Below, one piece after another: positions 34,400 to 44,058 of a DNA stretch of 64,000 bases. The DNA is from Candidatus Latescibacterota bacterium (GTDB lineage: Bacteria > Latescibacterota > UBA2968). The translations under genes were made by a program, and so were the position numbers. The first letter of the stretch is position 1; the number at the start of each line of letters is the position of its first letter. The stretch is from positions 48,787-112,786 of the forward strand of contig JAJEDY010000093.1 of NCBI GenBank assembly GCA_022821275.1, in the 5' to 3' direction. The notes below the pieces were generated by a model that saw nothing but the letters and a program-made list of their open reading frames with translations, was not told the origin of the DNA and did not search any database.

Positions 34400-35646
34400 C
34401 TACACGACACCTGATTTCAACGCAGGGATCGGACCGCGGGACGGGATATAACATGAGCGGAAAACTGATTCGGCGCGATGGCAAATTATTCATCGGATGG
34501 CTGGATGCCCCATCAGAAAAAGGTACACAGGCGAGAATCATGATAGGCGTATGCGACGAAGTATCGGGCGAGATGCACCGGGCATTTCAAATTGGCGAAG
34601 GCATTGACAACCACTGTGGGCCCGCCCTGGTACTGGACGGCAACGGACGACTGCACGCCCTCGTCGGAGCGCATCACGGCCCGTTTTTTTATCGATGGTC
34701 AGACAATCCTGAAGACCCGAATACCTGGAGTGAGCCAGAAGCATTGGGCAAATTGGGCACATATCCCAGCTTCGCAGTAGATCAGCACGGAACACTTCAC
34801 CTATCGCATCGCGAGAGCGGGGACAGGTGGGCTATGTGGTACCGGCGAAAAAAAGCGAACCAGAATTGGGAACCACCGCACGCAATAGCCGTCAGCCCGG
34901 TCGCGGGATACAATCATTTCATGCAATCTCTGACCACAGGACCAGACGGAACCCTGCATTTAATATTCCAATTTCACTTTGCAGAATCTGGACACGCAGC
35001 AGACTGCCGGGGACGCGCAGCGGTACATGCGTATTCAGAAGACAGCGGCGATACGTGGTTCAATGAAGGCACACGCTTTGACGACCCATTGACAATGGAA
35101 ACCATGCGAGCCGTTTGCCACGATCCGCAAGGGGGAGATGGTCAGCACAGCGTGCGCGTGGGCAATCACGTCGTAGATGCAAACAATCAACCGTGGTTCT
35201 TTTGCTCATATCCCGGGTATCAAAACGGCGTATTGTGGCATCGCGACGACGCAGGATGGGAGCCTGTAGATCTATCCTCGGTCCTCGATGGCTTGAACAT
35301 GGAAGGTGGACGTGCGACATCGCTATCCCGAGATCACAAAGGCAGATTGCACTTTGTATTTGCAACACATCCGCACAAAAAGCGGTGTGAATGGTTCAGC
35401 CCCGAACTGGAATTATTTTATGCAATACTCGACGAAAAAGGCGGGTTGATTTCCTTAGATCAACTCACGGAAACCGACAACGCGGCAGCAAACTGGTTGC
35501 CCGCACTGGAGCAATGGGACTGGACGCGACCCGATCAAAATTTTGACAATGGTCACTGGATGATGTACACACGCGGATTAAATGCCGGTGGCATTGGCGG
35601 CGACAACAAAAGCGCATTAAAGACAGAAATTTATTTGACTCGATGA
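34396..35646 (+). CDS. BNR-repeat (sialidase-like propeller) protein
   Basis: 416 residues starting with TTG at 34396, which shares TTGA with the stop of the PhyH-HEAT gene; AAGGAAG lies upstream. The chain holds BNR_4-type blades such as GPALVLDGNGRLHALVGAHHGPFFY, GTYPSFAVDQHGTLHLSHRES and SLTTGPDGTLHLIFQFHF. Similar proteins occur in glycan-use regions and are often annotated as BNR or exo-alpha-sialidase-like. No signal peptide seen. Activity unknown. Confidence 0.8.
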   Translation: MTTRHLISTQGSDRGTGYNMSGKLIRRDGKLFIGWLDAPSEKGTQARIMIGVCDEVSGEMHRAFQIGEGIDNHCGPALVLDGNGRLHALVGAHHGPFFYRWSDNPEDPNTWSEPEALGKLGTYPSFAVDQHGTLHLSHRESGDRWAMWYRRKKANQNWEPPHAIAVSPVAGYNHFMQSLTTGPDGTLHLIFQFHFAESGHAADCRGRAAVHAYSEDSGDTWFNEGTRFDDPLTMETMRAVCHDPQGGDGQHSVRVGNHVVDANNQPWFFCSYPGYQNGVLWHRDDAGWEPVDLSSVLDGLNMEGGRATSLSRDHKGRLHFVFATHPHKKRCEWFSPELELFYAILDEKGGLISLDQLTETDNAAANWLPALEQWDWTRPDQNFDNGHWMMYTRGLNAGGIGGDNKSALKTEIYLTR

Positions 35647-35689
35647 GTTTATCAAATCCTTTCTGCTGAACCTCCAATAATAAAAAAAG

Positions 35690-35718
35690 TTGACAAGCGA
35701 GATCATTTACTTTATTTT
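35690..35718 (+). promoter_or_regulatory. Sigma70-type promoter
   Basis: TTGACA (35690-35695), 17 bp, TATTTT (35713-35718), about 45 bp upstream of the membrane-protein start at 35773. Confidence 0.65.
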
Positions 35719-35772
35719 CTTGAGTAACTCTAAAAAATAGAGGACTCTAAAACCCATAAAAGGAGAAATCAA

Positions 35773-36342
35773 ATGCAACCCACGCAAAAATTTGAAGAGG
35801 ACGTAGCCTTCGTCCGCGAAGCCGTTGAAAAGCGCGATCAGAGGCAATACAACTCCATTGCCATAGTCGTGCTCTGGACCATCATCCTCGTCGCCGGTTA
35901 TGTGGTCAACGATTTTCGTCCCCAAGTGAGCCACCTCTATTGGCCCATTGCGACCTCCGTCGGATTCCTGATCAGCATCTGGATCGGCGTGCGGGCAAAG
36001 CGGGAGGAAGGCGTCGCAAAACGCAGCGAAGGGGCTAAGCACACCCTGCATTGGGGCAGTTTGTTTTTTACGATTGCCGCTATTGTGTTCATTGCACTGC
36101 GACACGGCCTGGATGGCTGGGTGACGGGCCAGTTCATTACTCTAATCTCTGGTGTCACCTGGTACCTGGGCGGTCTGCACTTGGACCGTCGCTTTCTTTT
36201 GCCCGGCGTCGTATGCATCGTGAGTGCCCCTGCTGTTGACTATCTCGCTCCCTACCCCTGGACCATGGCCGGCCTGGCCATCGCCGCCAGCCTGATCATC
36301 AGTGCCCTATGGATGAAACCTCATGAAAAAAGCACCGTCTAA
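35773..36342 (+). CDS. Multi-pass inner-membrane protein
   Basis: 189 residues; start after AAAGGAGAAATCAA. A charged N-terminal helix (residues 1-27) is followed by paired hydrophobic segments: about 28-46, 55-72, 90-108, 112-130 and 135-180. No recognised family. It overlaps the HTH regulator gene by 20 bp. A membrane protein paired with a small winged-helix regulator is a common arrangement in which the regulator controls the pair; this is inference. Confidence 0.75.
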   Translation: MQPTQKFEEDVAFVREAVEKRDQRQYNSIAIVVLWTIILVAGYVVNDFRPQVSHLYWPIATSVGFLISIWIGVRAKREEGVAKRSEGAKHTLHWGSLFFTIAAIVFIALRHGLDGWVTGQFITLISGVTWYLGGLHLDRRFLLPGVVCIVSAPAVDYLAPYPWTMAGLAIAASLIISALWMKPHEKSTV

Positions 36343-36649
36343 CACCTCCGATAGTCTTGCCCAACTGGACAAACTGCTGGAACACCGGTCTCGGCTCGGC
36401 GCCTGTGTACTCCTCGCCGACACCGACGCCATGACCTTTACCAGTTTGAAACAATTGCTAAAAGAAACCGACGGCAACATGGGCGCGCACATGCGAAAAC
36501 TGGAAGACATGGGCTATGTCGATATTGACAAGCGATTCGAAAACCGAAAACCAGTCACCTGGTACAGCCTCACGGAAAAAGGCCGCGAGTCTTTAACCAC
36601 ACACTTAAGAGCTTTGCAAACCGTAATCCAGAGTGCTGGCATTGACTGA
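36323..36649 (+). CDS. Winged-helix transcriptional regulator (HTH_34/MarR-like)
   Basis: 108 residues. One winged helix: LLEHRSRLGACVLLADTDAMTFTSL, then LKQLLKETDGNMGAHMRKLEDMGYVDIDK (recognition helix), then the wing KPVTWYSLTEKGRESL. Length and layout fit the transcriptional regulators paired with small membrane proteins. It overlaps the upstream gene and lies 14 bp before the TonB-receptor gene, so it may regulate this operon. Confidence 0.85.
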   Translation: MKKAPSNTSDSLAQLDKLLEHRSRLGACVLLADTDAMTFTSLKQLLKETDGNMGAHMRKLEDMGYVDIDKRFENRKPVTWYSLTEKGRESLTTHLRALQTVIQSAGID

Positions 36650-36663
36650 CAGGCGTAAAGAAC

Positions 36664-38897
36664 ATGAAACATCTCCCCACATCCACAACGCAATGGGCAA
36701 AGATCCTTCTTCTTCTATCTTTCGCTATGCCCGCCCTTGCACAGAATCACGCCTTTATTCAGGGCCAGGTAATCGACGAAACAGATCGCCCAGTAGCCTA
36801 TGTCAATGTGCAAATTACTGGCACAATTGACGGCGCAATCACCGATCGCGACGGCCGCTTTGCCTTCTCCACGCAGCACATGGGCAAATGCAAATTGCAC
36901 GCATCCTTCATCGGCTATGAACCCGCTCAACAGACCCTGCATCTAACGCCCGGCGATACCACAACAGTTCGCCTCATCCTGCGCCTCGCCCTCATCCAAC
37001 TCGACGAAACCATCGTCACGGGAAGCACCTATACCACTGGGGAAGACGAAACCGTAACCCTCTCCCCTCTGGACGTCGTGACAACACCTGGCGCTTCTGC
37101 CGATATATTCCGCGCATTCAAAACCTTTCCAGGCGTTGCAACCGTCGATGACGGCGCTGGCCTCTTTGTGCGCGGAGGCGACGTAAGCGAAACCGTCATA
37201 TTGCTGGGACAAGCCACAGTCGCACATCCCTACAAATACGAATCGCCCACCGGTGGCGTCTTCGGCACCATCTCTCCCTTTATGGTACAGGGCACGGTCT
37301 TTTCAACAGGCGGATTTCCCGCGTGCTATGGCAACGCGCTTTCCTCCGTACTATCCATGGAAACCCAGAACATGCCCGTGCAGAAAAGCTACACGCTCAA
37401 CCTCGGCCTCGCCGCAGGCTCTCTCGGCCTCAATATGCCCCTTGTCTCCGACAAACTCGGCGTACGCTTCACCGGCAACCTCAGCTTTACCGATCTCTTA
37501 TTTCGCGTCAATCGCCACAGCAGCGCATTCACCACCACGCCGCGCGGGCACGATGGCAACCTCAATCTGATCTACCAGTACTCGCCGACCGGCCGCCTCA
37601 AATTCTTCAGCTTCAACGCGAGCGACCGCCTGGGCGTGCGCGTCACAGAACCATCCTTTGACGGCATTTACAAAGGCAGCACCAACAGCGCGTTGCACAA
37701 CCTCGAGTGGATGGAGGTATTCGCCAATTGGATCATGGAGACCAGCGCCTCGCTCAACCACCACACAGCGCGAAAACAATTGGGCAATCTGGACTTCTCG
37801 CCCCGCGACCTGACCTTCAAACTCCGCACAGACATAGAACGCGCCCTCACCTCATCCGCGTTCTTGCGCCTCGGCGGAGAAATCGAACACACGGACAACC
37901 GACTCGTAGGCAGCATACCTCAAGGCGATATATTCGATCCCCAGGCAGAGATCTTTGAACTCGACACATCCTATGGTGCCCGGCGTGCGGGTGCCTACTT
38001 TGAAATCGACTTTGAACCTGCCCACCGCATCGTCGTCAATCTCGGCACACGCGCCGACCATCACAACCTGGGCGACCAGTTTGCCATAGACCCGCGCATA
38101 TCTGCGCGCTACCAGATCACCAAACACACAGATGCACGCCTCGCCTGGGGCATCTACCACCAATTTCCCAACCCATCCAAATACAACGCCACCAGCGGCA
38201 ATCCCAGGCTAAGACCTCAACGCGCACAACACAGAATCATAGGCCTGCACCACGAACGCGACCAATTCATGATACGTCTGGAAGCATACCACAAACCCTA
38301 TTACAACCTCGTACTGGACCATCCCGACCTGAACCTCTCCAATGACGGCAAAGGCCATGCTCTGGCTTAGACCTCTTTCTCAAACGCGGCGATTTTCTCA
38401 GCACGCGCTTCAGCGGGTGGATGGCCTATAGCCTGCTGAGATCGCGCCGCTTACAGGTGCGTCACATTGGATCAGAGATACAATACGAAGAAGCACCATC
38501 GCCTTATGACATCACGCACAACCTGGCACTCGTCGCAAAAATGCGGCTCATAGACGACCTCAGCGGCGGCCTGACCGTGAAGTATGCCACGGGTCGCCCC
38601 ATCACCCCAATCGTAGGCGCAATTCCCGTAGCAGACCAGAACTACTACCTGCCCATTGAAGGGCGCGTAGGCTCAGAACGGCTGCCATCCTTTCGGCAAG
38701 TAGATGGGCAACTGAGCTATTTGCTGCCCTTTGGCGCAAATCACCAAGTCATCTTCTATTTGGCGATCAACAACCTGCTCAATCGCGCCAATGTGCTTGA
38801 CTACGATTACTCTATAGACTATAGCCAGCGCCAGCCCCGCACCACCACCTTTCGCCGATCCATTTACTTCGGTGCCACCGTTACCTTGAACCCCTAA
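36664..38897 (+). pseudogene. TonB-dependent receptor with a frameshift
   Basis: A first frame (36664-38370, 568 residues) has a signal peptide, a CarboxypepD_reg-like domain (IQGQVIDETDRPVAYVNVQITG), a plug domain (DIFRAFKTFPGVATVDDGAGLFVRGGD) and the start of the barrel, then stops at TAG 38368-38370. The barrel continues without gap in another frame from about 38364, with GLDLFLKRGDFLSTRFSGWMAYSLL, to a normal end at 38897 (ATVTLNP). A one-base loss near 38358-38366 explains it. The intact protein would be about 744 residues. It imports a TonB-dependent ligand when whole. Either a real inactivation, phase variation or a sequencing error. Confidence 0.85.
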
Positions 38898-38913
38898 ACT
38901 CAGGAGAACAGCC

Positions 38914-39768
38914 ATGCAATACATTTTACTCGCACTCATTGCCTTCCTCATCATCTTCACCAAACTCGGATGTGCGGCTGCGCGGCAATCAGCCTATGAG
39001 CAAAATTCCGACCTGCCGTCTGTCAAATTGGACGAACCCGCACAACCCGCCGCCAGCCTCCTCACCAGCGGCAAAAATATTCTTCAACAGGGTATAAACG
39101 AGAACAATCTCGACGCCATGTACGCCGCCCGGGCGACATTTGAACGCGCCCTTGCCGATAAAAGCCTCTCGGCCTGGAGCCATTACTACATCGCCCTCAC
39201 CGACTACCGCATCGCCAACTATCTCCTGACTCAAGGCAAAAAGGACAAAAACCGGGCCTCTGACCACCTCAAAAAAGCGGCTGAACATTTGGAAGATGTC
39301 ACCCGACAAGACATCACTCGCGAAGATGCCAAAACGATTGCTGCCGAAGTCTATGCTCTGCTCTCAAGCGTATATGGACGGCAAATCAGCCTGAGTGGAA
39401 TCAAAGGCATGTTCCTCGGACCCAAATCCGGCAATCTCCTAAAAAAAACCGAACAACTCGCACCCGACAATCCGCGCGTGGTCCTGAGCGCGGCCATCGG
39501 TGCTTTTAACACGCCCAAAATGTGGGGCGGGAGCAAAGAGCGAGCGATAGAAGGATTTCAGCGCGCAGCAGAACTCTTTGACCGAGAAAAACCGACCGAT
39601 CCCATCCATCCCATCTGGGGACACAGCGAAGCTTATGCTTGGCTGGGCATCGCGTATATGGACCGCGATGAGGAAAATTCAGCGAGAGAGGCATTTGAAA
39701 AAGCGCTGGAGATTGATCCAGATAATGGCTGGGTCAAATATGAACTGTTGCCAAAGGTGACAGAATAG
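38914..39768 (+). CDS. TPR-containing probable lipoprotein
   Basis: 284 residues; start after CAGGAGAACAGCC. The N-terminal hydrophobic stretch ends TKLGC, a plausible lipobox. The mature part has TPR-like helical pairs, the last being AYAWLGIAYMDRDEENSAREAFEKALEIDPDNGWVKYE split over about residues 235-280. It follows the receptor gene by 16 bp and probably supports it in the envelope. Confidence 0.75.
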   Translation: MQYILLALIAFLIIFTKLGCAAARQSAYEQNSDLPSVKLDEPAQPAASLLTSGKNILQQGINENNLDAMYAARATFERALADKSLSAWSHYYIALTDYRIANYLLTQGKKDKNRASDHLKKAAEHLEDVTRQDITREDAKTIAAEVYALLSSVYGRQISLSGIKGMFLGPKSGNLLKKTEQLAPDNPRVVLSAAIGAFNTPKMWGGSKERAIEGFQRAAELFDREKPTDPIHPIWGHSEAYAWLGIAYMDRDEENSAREAFEKALEIDPDNGWVKYELLPKVTE

Positions 39769-39790
39769 CGTACATAGCGCATCAATAAAA

Positions 39791-39821
39791 AAGACCGCGA
39801 GTCGAAATATCTCGCGGTCTT
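39791..39821 (+). terminator. Rho-independent terminator after the receptor/TPR operon
   Basis: Stem AAGACCGCGAG/CTCGCGGTCTT with loop TCGAAATAT and T-run; the A-run on the left makes it bidirectional. Confidence 0.9.
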
Positions 39822-39839
39822 TTTTATTAGAGAAATCGG

Positions 39840-39868
39840 TTGACAGTATCTTCAATCGCCTATTACAT
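39840..39868 (+). promoter_or_regulatory. Possible promoter of the oxidoreductase/amidohydrolase pair
   Basis: TTGACA at 39840-39845 with TTACAT 17 bp further on; about 55 bp upstream of the ATG at 39921. The -10 is weak. Confidence 0.4.
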
Positions 39869-39920
39869 TTGATCTCTTCCAAACAGAAATGCCGAAAACC
39901 CAACTCACAAAGGAACACAC

Positions 39921-41009
39921 ATGTCCAACGACAACATCATTCGCGTCGCCATCGGCGGTCAGGGTCGCAGTGGATACAACATCCACGCTAAACAATTGAG
40001 CCAGATGCCCGACAAATTCAAAATTGTAGCCGTAGCTGATCAATTGCCCGAGCGCAGAAGCGATGCCCGCGAACAATTTGGAGCCGAAGCTTATGAAGAC
40101 TGGCAAGACATGATCAAAGCAGGAGGATTCGATCTCTTTGTCAATGCCCTGCACCAGCCCCTGCACCCCGTCGCCAGCATTGCCGCGCTCCAGGCGGGTA
40201 GCCATGTCGTGTGCGAAAAACCCACCTGCAAAACCGTGGCACAATTCGACGACATCGTTCAGACAGCCAGAGACAACAACCGCGTCTTTGCCCCCTTTCA
40301 GAACAACCGGTTGCAGCCCTACTTCGACAAAATGCAGGAAATCATCAACTCGGGCGTTTTGGGCAAAATTGTGTACATCCGATCCTCCTGGGGCGGTTTT
40401 TCGCGGCGCTGGGACTGGCAAACCCGTCAGGAAAACTGGGGCGGTGGCCTGCTCAACACAGGACCCCATCCCGTTGACCAAGCCCTCTGCCTCTTTGGCT
40501 TTGACCGCACCCCCAGCGTCTTTGCCCGAATGGACTGCAACAACCCCTTTGACGGCGATGCCGACGATCACTGCACCGTCACATTGTACGACCCCGAACG
40601 ACAAGCACCCCAAATCGACATCGTCGTGAGCAACTACCTGCACTATCCACAAAACGACACCTACACCATTAACGGCACCTATGGCGGCCTCGCAGGGGGA
40701 TCATCAGCACTCAAATGGCGCTATTTTGATCCCGAAAAAGCACCCAAACACGACATGTGGACCTGGTCGGTAAATCGACAATACACCCGAGAAGAACTCG
40801 ACTGGATCGAAGAAACGTGGACACTCGAAGAAGAAAAGAAAACCAACACCCCCTCCGTCTCACTCGAAAGCGGTCCCGAACGCTTCTACAACAACATATA
40901 CGACGTCCTCAAAAACAGCGGCGAACTCCTCATCACACCCGCGCAGGTACGCAAGCAAATCGCCGTAATAGAAGAATCCCACCGTCAAAACCCACTCCCG
41001 AAAAAATAA
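39921..41009 (+). CDS. Gfo/Idh/MocA-family oxidoreductase
   Basis: 362 residues; start after AAAGGAACACAC. The N-terminal Rossmann fold is IRVAIGGQGRSGYNIHAKQL. The diagnostic HVVCEKPTCKTVAQFDD (EKP, Lys in catalysis) lies near residue 98. GGGLLNTGPHPVDQALCLFG is the substrate-domain helix with the catalytic Asp/His pair. NAD(P)-dependent sugar or inositol dehydrogenase. It shares an operon with the amidohydrolase (21 bp gap), so both may process one sugar lactone or acid. Confidence 0.92.
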   Translation: MSNDNIIRVAIGGQGRSGYNIHAKQLSQMPDKFKIVAVADQLPERRSDAREQFGAEAYEDWQDMIKAGGFDLFVNALHQPLHPVASIAALQAGSHVVCEKPTCKTVAQFDDIVQTARDNNRVFAPFQNNRLQPYFDKMQEIINSGVLGKIVYIRSSWGGFSRRWDWQTRQENWGGGLLNTGPHPVDQALCLFGFDRTPSVFARMDCNNPFDGDADDHCTVTLYDPERQAPQIDIVVSNYLHYPQNDTYTINGTYGGLAGGSSALKWRYFDPEKAPKHDMWTWSVNRQYTREELDWIEETWTLEEEKKTNTPSVSLESGPERFYNNIYDVLKNSGELLITPAQVRKQIAVIEESHRQNPLPKK

Positions 41010-41030
41010 AGTACAGCAAAGGAAAGCCCC

Positions 41031-41882
41031 ATGAGCATCCCCATCTTAGACACCCATCAACACCTCATCTACCCGGGCAAATACCCCTATTCGTGGACCA
41101 ATGACCTCGCGCCACTCAAAGGCAATGCCTTCCACATCGAAGACTATTTGACCCTCACAAAAGGCAGCGGCATCACCCGCACCATATTCATGGAAGCCTC
41201 ACCCGATGACCCCCACTGGCTGGACGAAACGCAATTTGTTTATGAATTATCCGAACAACCCAATGCCATAATCGAAGGCGTCATCGCCAACTGCCGTCCC
41301 GAATCTCCCTCTAAGTTTGAAGCCTACATCGAATCTGTCCACCATCCCAAACTCGTCGGCTTTCGCCGCATCCTGCACACCATGCCCGACGACCTCTCCC
41401 AATCGGATCACTTCACGGATAACATCCGCCTGCTCGAAAAATACAACCTCACCTTCGACCTCTGCTTCCGCGCCGACCAGCTACCCATCGCCCGCAACCT
41501 CGCGCAAAAATGCCCAGAGGTCCAATTCATCCTCGACCACTGCGGCGTGCCAGACATTGCAAACAACGAGACAGATCCCTGGCGTGACCACATCGCACAA
41601 ATAGCAACCCTGCCCAATGTCGCATGCAAAATCTCAGGCGTCCTCGCCTACTGCGCCGAGGGAAATGCCACCACCGAAGCAGTCCGCCCTTATGTTGAAC
41701 ACTGCATCGCCAGCTTTGGCTGGAATCGCGTAGTCTGGGGCAGCGACTGGCCCGTATGCAACACGCGGTCCGATATCCAAACCTGGGTCCAGGCCTCGCG
41801 CGAAATCGTTGCCGATGCCGACGTAGCGGATCAGGAAAAACTCTTTCACAAAAACGCGGAACGCATCTATCTCAAAAAATAA
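41031..41882 (+). CDS. Amidohydrolase_2 family hydrolase (fuconolactonase-like)
   Basis: 283 residues. It starts MSIPILDTHQHLIYPGKYPY (metal site HxH, here HQH). FILDHCGVPD and VVWGSDWPVCNT supply the other His and the catalytic Asp. This is the COG3618 layout of TIM-barrel lactonases. Following an Idh/MocA dehydrogenase, a sugar-lactone hydrolysis step is a reasonable inference. It converges with the SDR gene, 6 bp apart. Confidence 0.85.
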   Translation: MSIPILDTHQHLIYPGKYPYSWTNDLAPLKGNAFHIEDYLTLTKGSGITRTIFMEASPDDPHWLDETQFVYELSEQPNAIIEGVIANCRPESPSKFEAYIESVHHPKLVGFRRILHTMPDDLSQSDHFTDNIRLLEKYNLTFDLCFRADQLPIARNLAQKCPEVQFILDHCGVPDIANNETDPWRDHIAQIATLPNVACKISGVLAYCAEGNATTEAVRPYVEHCIASFGWNRVVWGSDWPVCNTRSDIQTWVQASREIVADADVADQEKLFHKNAERIYLKK

Positions 41883-41888
41883 TAATAG

Positions 41889-42686
41889 TCACCCAACACG
41901 CGCGCTTAACCCCCCATCCACCGGGAGCAAAACGCCCGTAATATACTTCGCCTCATCTGAAGCGAGAAACACCGCAGCGGCAGCCACATCCCACGCCGAC
42001 CCCATCTTTTGTTCAAGCGGCACCTGTTCAGCGCGCTCCTGGCGAAGTGCATCCCGGTTGACACCCTGATCTTGAACGCGGGATTCAATCGCCATCGGCG
42101 TATCCATCAGACCGGGCAAAATCGCATTGACGCGCACACCATAAGGCGCGTTTTCAAGCGCGAGATTCTGCGTGAGCGCATTGATCCCCGCTTTGGCAAT
42201 CTTGTACGCAAGCGTCCTGGGACGAAAACACACAGATGCCGTTGAAGAAATATTGACAATAACACCACTTCTCTGCGCACGCATAACGGGAAGCACATAT
42301 TTACAAGTCAGGAACAGCCCCTTGAGATTGATATCCATAAGTCGCTGCCAGTCTTCGCCACTCAGATCAACAGAACCACCGTCGCCCCTCAGCGTACCGA
42401 CATTATTGTGCAAAACATCGATCCGTCCATAGCGCTGGACGCAAGTCTCAGCAATAGCCCGACAATCATCTTCAATCGCAATATCTGCGCCGAGCACCGA
42501 CGCGCTTACCTTCTCCTGTGCAATCATCCGCGCGGTCTCTTCCGCAGACGCGATATCTCTATCCACCAGAAGCACCTGTGCGCCTGCTCTGGCAAAGCGA
42601 ATAGCCGTCGCCCGCCCATTGCCAATCGTCTCGCCCGCCGACTGCCCTGCCCCAACGACAATCGCTATTTTATTTTTAAGCTGCAT
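41889..42686 (-). CDS. Short-chain dehydrogenase/reductase
   Basis: 265 residues, the classical SDR length. The NAD(P) loop is IAIVVGAGQSAGETIGNG, slightly longer than the usual TGxxxGxG. LHNNVGTL is the NNAG-equivalent, ISSTASVCF holds the catalytic Ser, and YKIAK the Tyr-x3-Lys. The C-terminal ITGVLLPVDGGLS is typical. The beta-helix gene lies 6 bp upstream on the same strand, so they form one operon. Confidence 0.92.
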   Translation of the reverse strand: MQLKNKIAIVVGAGQSAGETIGNGRATAIRFARAGAQVLLVDRDIASAEETARMIAQEKVSASVLGADIAIEDDCRAIAETCVQRYGRIDVLHNNVGTLRGDGGSVDLSGEDWQRLMDINLKGLFLTCKYVLPVMRAQRSGVIVNISSTASVCFRPRTLAYKIAKAGINALTQNLALENAPYGVRVNAILPGLMDTPMAIESRVQDQGVNRDALRQERAEQVPLEQKMGSAWDVAAAAVFLASDEAKYITGVLLPVDGGLSARVG

Positions 42687-42692
42687 ATACTC

Positions 42693-43919
42693 TTATCCTG
42701 CCGCGCACGCCTGCACAACATCCGACGCCATATTGACAAAAGTATTCCCCTCAATCACCGTTCCGCGCGCTTCGCGCTCAATCGCAATCCCCACCTTCTG
42801 CTTCTCTCCCCCCGAATCCTCAATCCGATTATCCCGAATCTCCACATCATACGTCGTGCCGCGAATCTCAATCCCATACCCATTCTCGGCAAAACCATTA
42901 TCGCGGATCACACACGAATGAATCTCATTTCTGTGCGCCCCTCGAAACTCGGATAAAGGCGTCCGAAACAAAATGCCTACCTTGTGATTGCCCGCAATCT
43001 CGCAATTGACAATCCGATTATCCGTATCTCTGTGCCCAATTGAAATGCCAAAATCTCGATTGTCCAAACACGCGCAATTCTCGGCAATACCATCCGATAC
43101 ACCCCAGCAAAAGAAAATACCCTGACTATTACCCGTTGACCGGCAATTGAGAAACCGCGGCCGCTGCGAACCACTCCCCGGATGAAATCCCAGATTGGCA
43201 TTATTCTCTGACACGCAATTTTCAAAAACAAAATCATCGCAAACCTGAAAACTGAACCCATCGCCATTGTAATTGCGCGCCGTCACATTCCGAAAGCTAT
43301 AGCGGTGGCAGCGCTGCAAAAACACCGCACCTGAATAATTCCCATTAATCTCTTCATTCTCCTCTTTGTTGCCATCCAGAACTATATTCTCAACAATCAC
43401 ATCGCAAACCCCTTCTTCCGCCGTCAAAATGGGAAAAATCGTCGCCAGTGTCGCCCGTTCATCCAGCCACATATTCTTGTACACGCGCTTACTAAGCGAA
43501 ATCACCCGCCCATCAATCGCCGTCACCGTATCTTTCACCACCGTCATCCCGGACTTGCCATAAGACCGCAACATCACCCCGCATCCCACACCAAAACCAC
43601 GCGCATCCTCCACCTCGACCCGCGCCTCATACCAATCGGAATCCCGTACCAAAGGGGTAAAAACCCCCTCGGCCTTCTTCAACACTGTCGCACTACCCGA
43701 CCCGCGCACCGTCAAATTTGGATGCAGATAAAGCGCGTTACGCATCGTATATATCCCGGGCAAAATCTGCAAAATACCACCGCCCAGCCGGTGCAAATAA
43801 TCCGCACCAGCTTGCAAAACCCGATCATCACCCCCCTGCAAATCCCCCTCATCCTGCCCCACCGTCAACACCATCTCCCGCCGCTCTGTCATCGGTCGAT
43901 TAGCAGAAAAATCCGACAT
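42693..43919 (-). CDS. Right-handed parallel beta-helix protein (pectate-lyase-like fold)
   Basis: 408 residues from ATG 43919, chosen because GAGGAG lies nine bases upstream; a longer frame from 43940 lacks a site. The chain has repeated coils such as FRNVTARNYNGDGFSFQ, FENCVSENNANLGFHPG, NCRSTGNSQGIFF and NRIVNCEIAGNHKVGIL, with Asn ladders. No signal peptide. Members act as polysaccharide lyases, isomerases or binding proteins. Catalytic residues cannot be named. Confidence 0.85.
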   Translation of the reverse strand: MSDFSANRPMTERREMVLTVGQDEGDLQGGDDRVLQAGADYLHRLGGGILQILPGIYTMRNALYLHPNLTVRGSGSATVLKKAEGVFTPLVRDSDWYEARVEVEDARGFGVGCGVMLRSYGKSGMTVVKDTVTAIDGRVISLSKRVYKNMWLDERATLATIFPILTAEEGVCDVIVENIVLDGNKEENEEINGNYSGAVFLQRCHRYSFRNVTARNYNGDGFSFQVCDDFVFENCVSENNANLGFHPGSGSQRPRFLNCRSTGNSQGIFFCWGVSDGIAENCACLDNRDFGISIGHRDTDNRIVNCEIAGNHKVGILFRTPLSEFRGAHRNEIHSCVIRDNGFAENGYGIEIRGTTYDVEIRDNRIEDSGGEKQKVGIAIEREARGTVIEGNTFVNMASDVVQACAAG

Positions 43920-44001
43920 ATCAACGCTCCTCAAATTCATAAGTTATCTCGCACTTGTAAACGCAAAGATAATAATGGATCGCCACGCATCCAAAGACAA
44001 A

Positions 44002-44029
44002 AAAATACCCGGCGAGAACCGGGTATTTT
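44002..44029 (-). terminator. Rho-independent terminator of the GH3 operon
   Basis: Stem AAAATACCCGG/CCGGGTATTTT; read on the minus strand it is followed by further T residues. Confidence 0.85.
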
Positions 44030-44058
44030 ATCTATAATTGATACTGAGACCGTATGCC

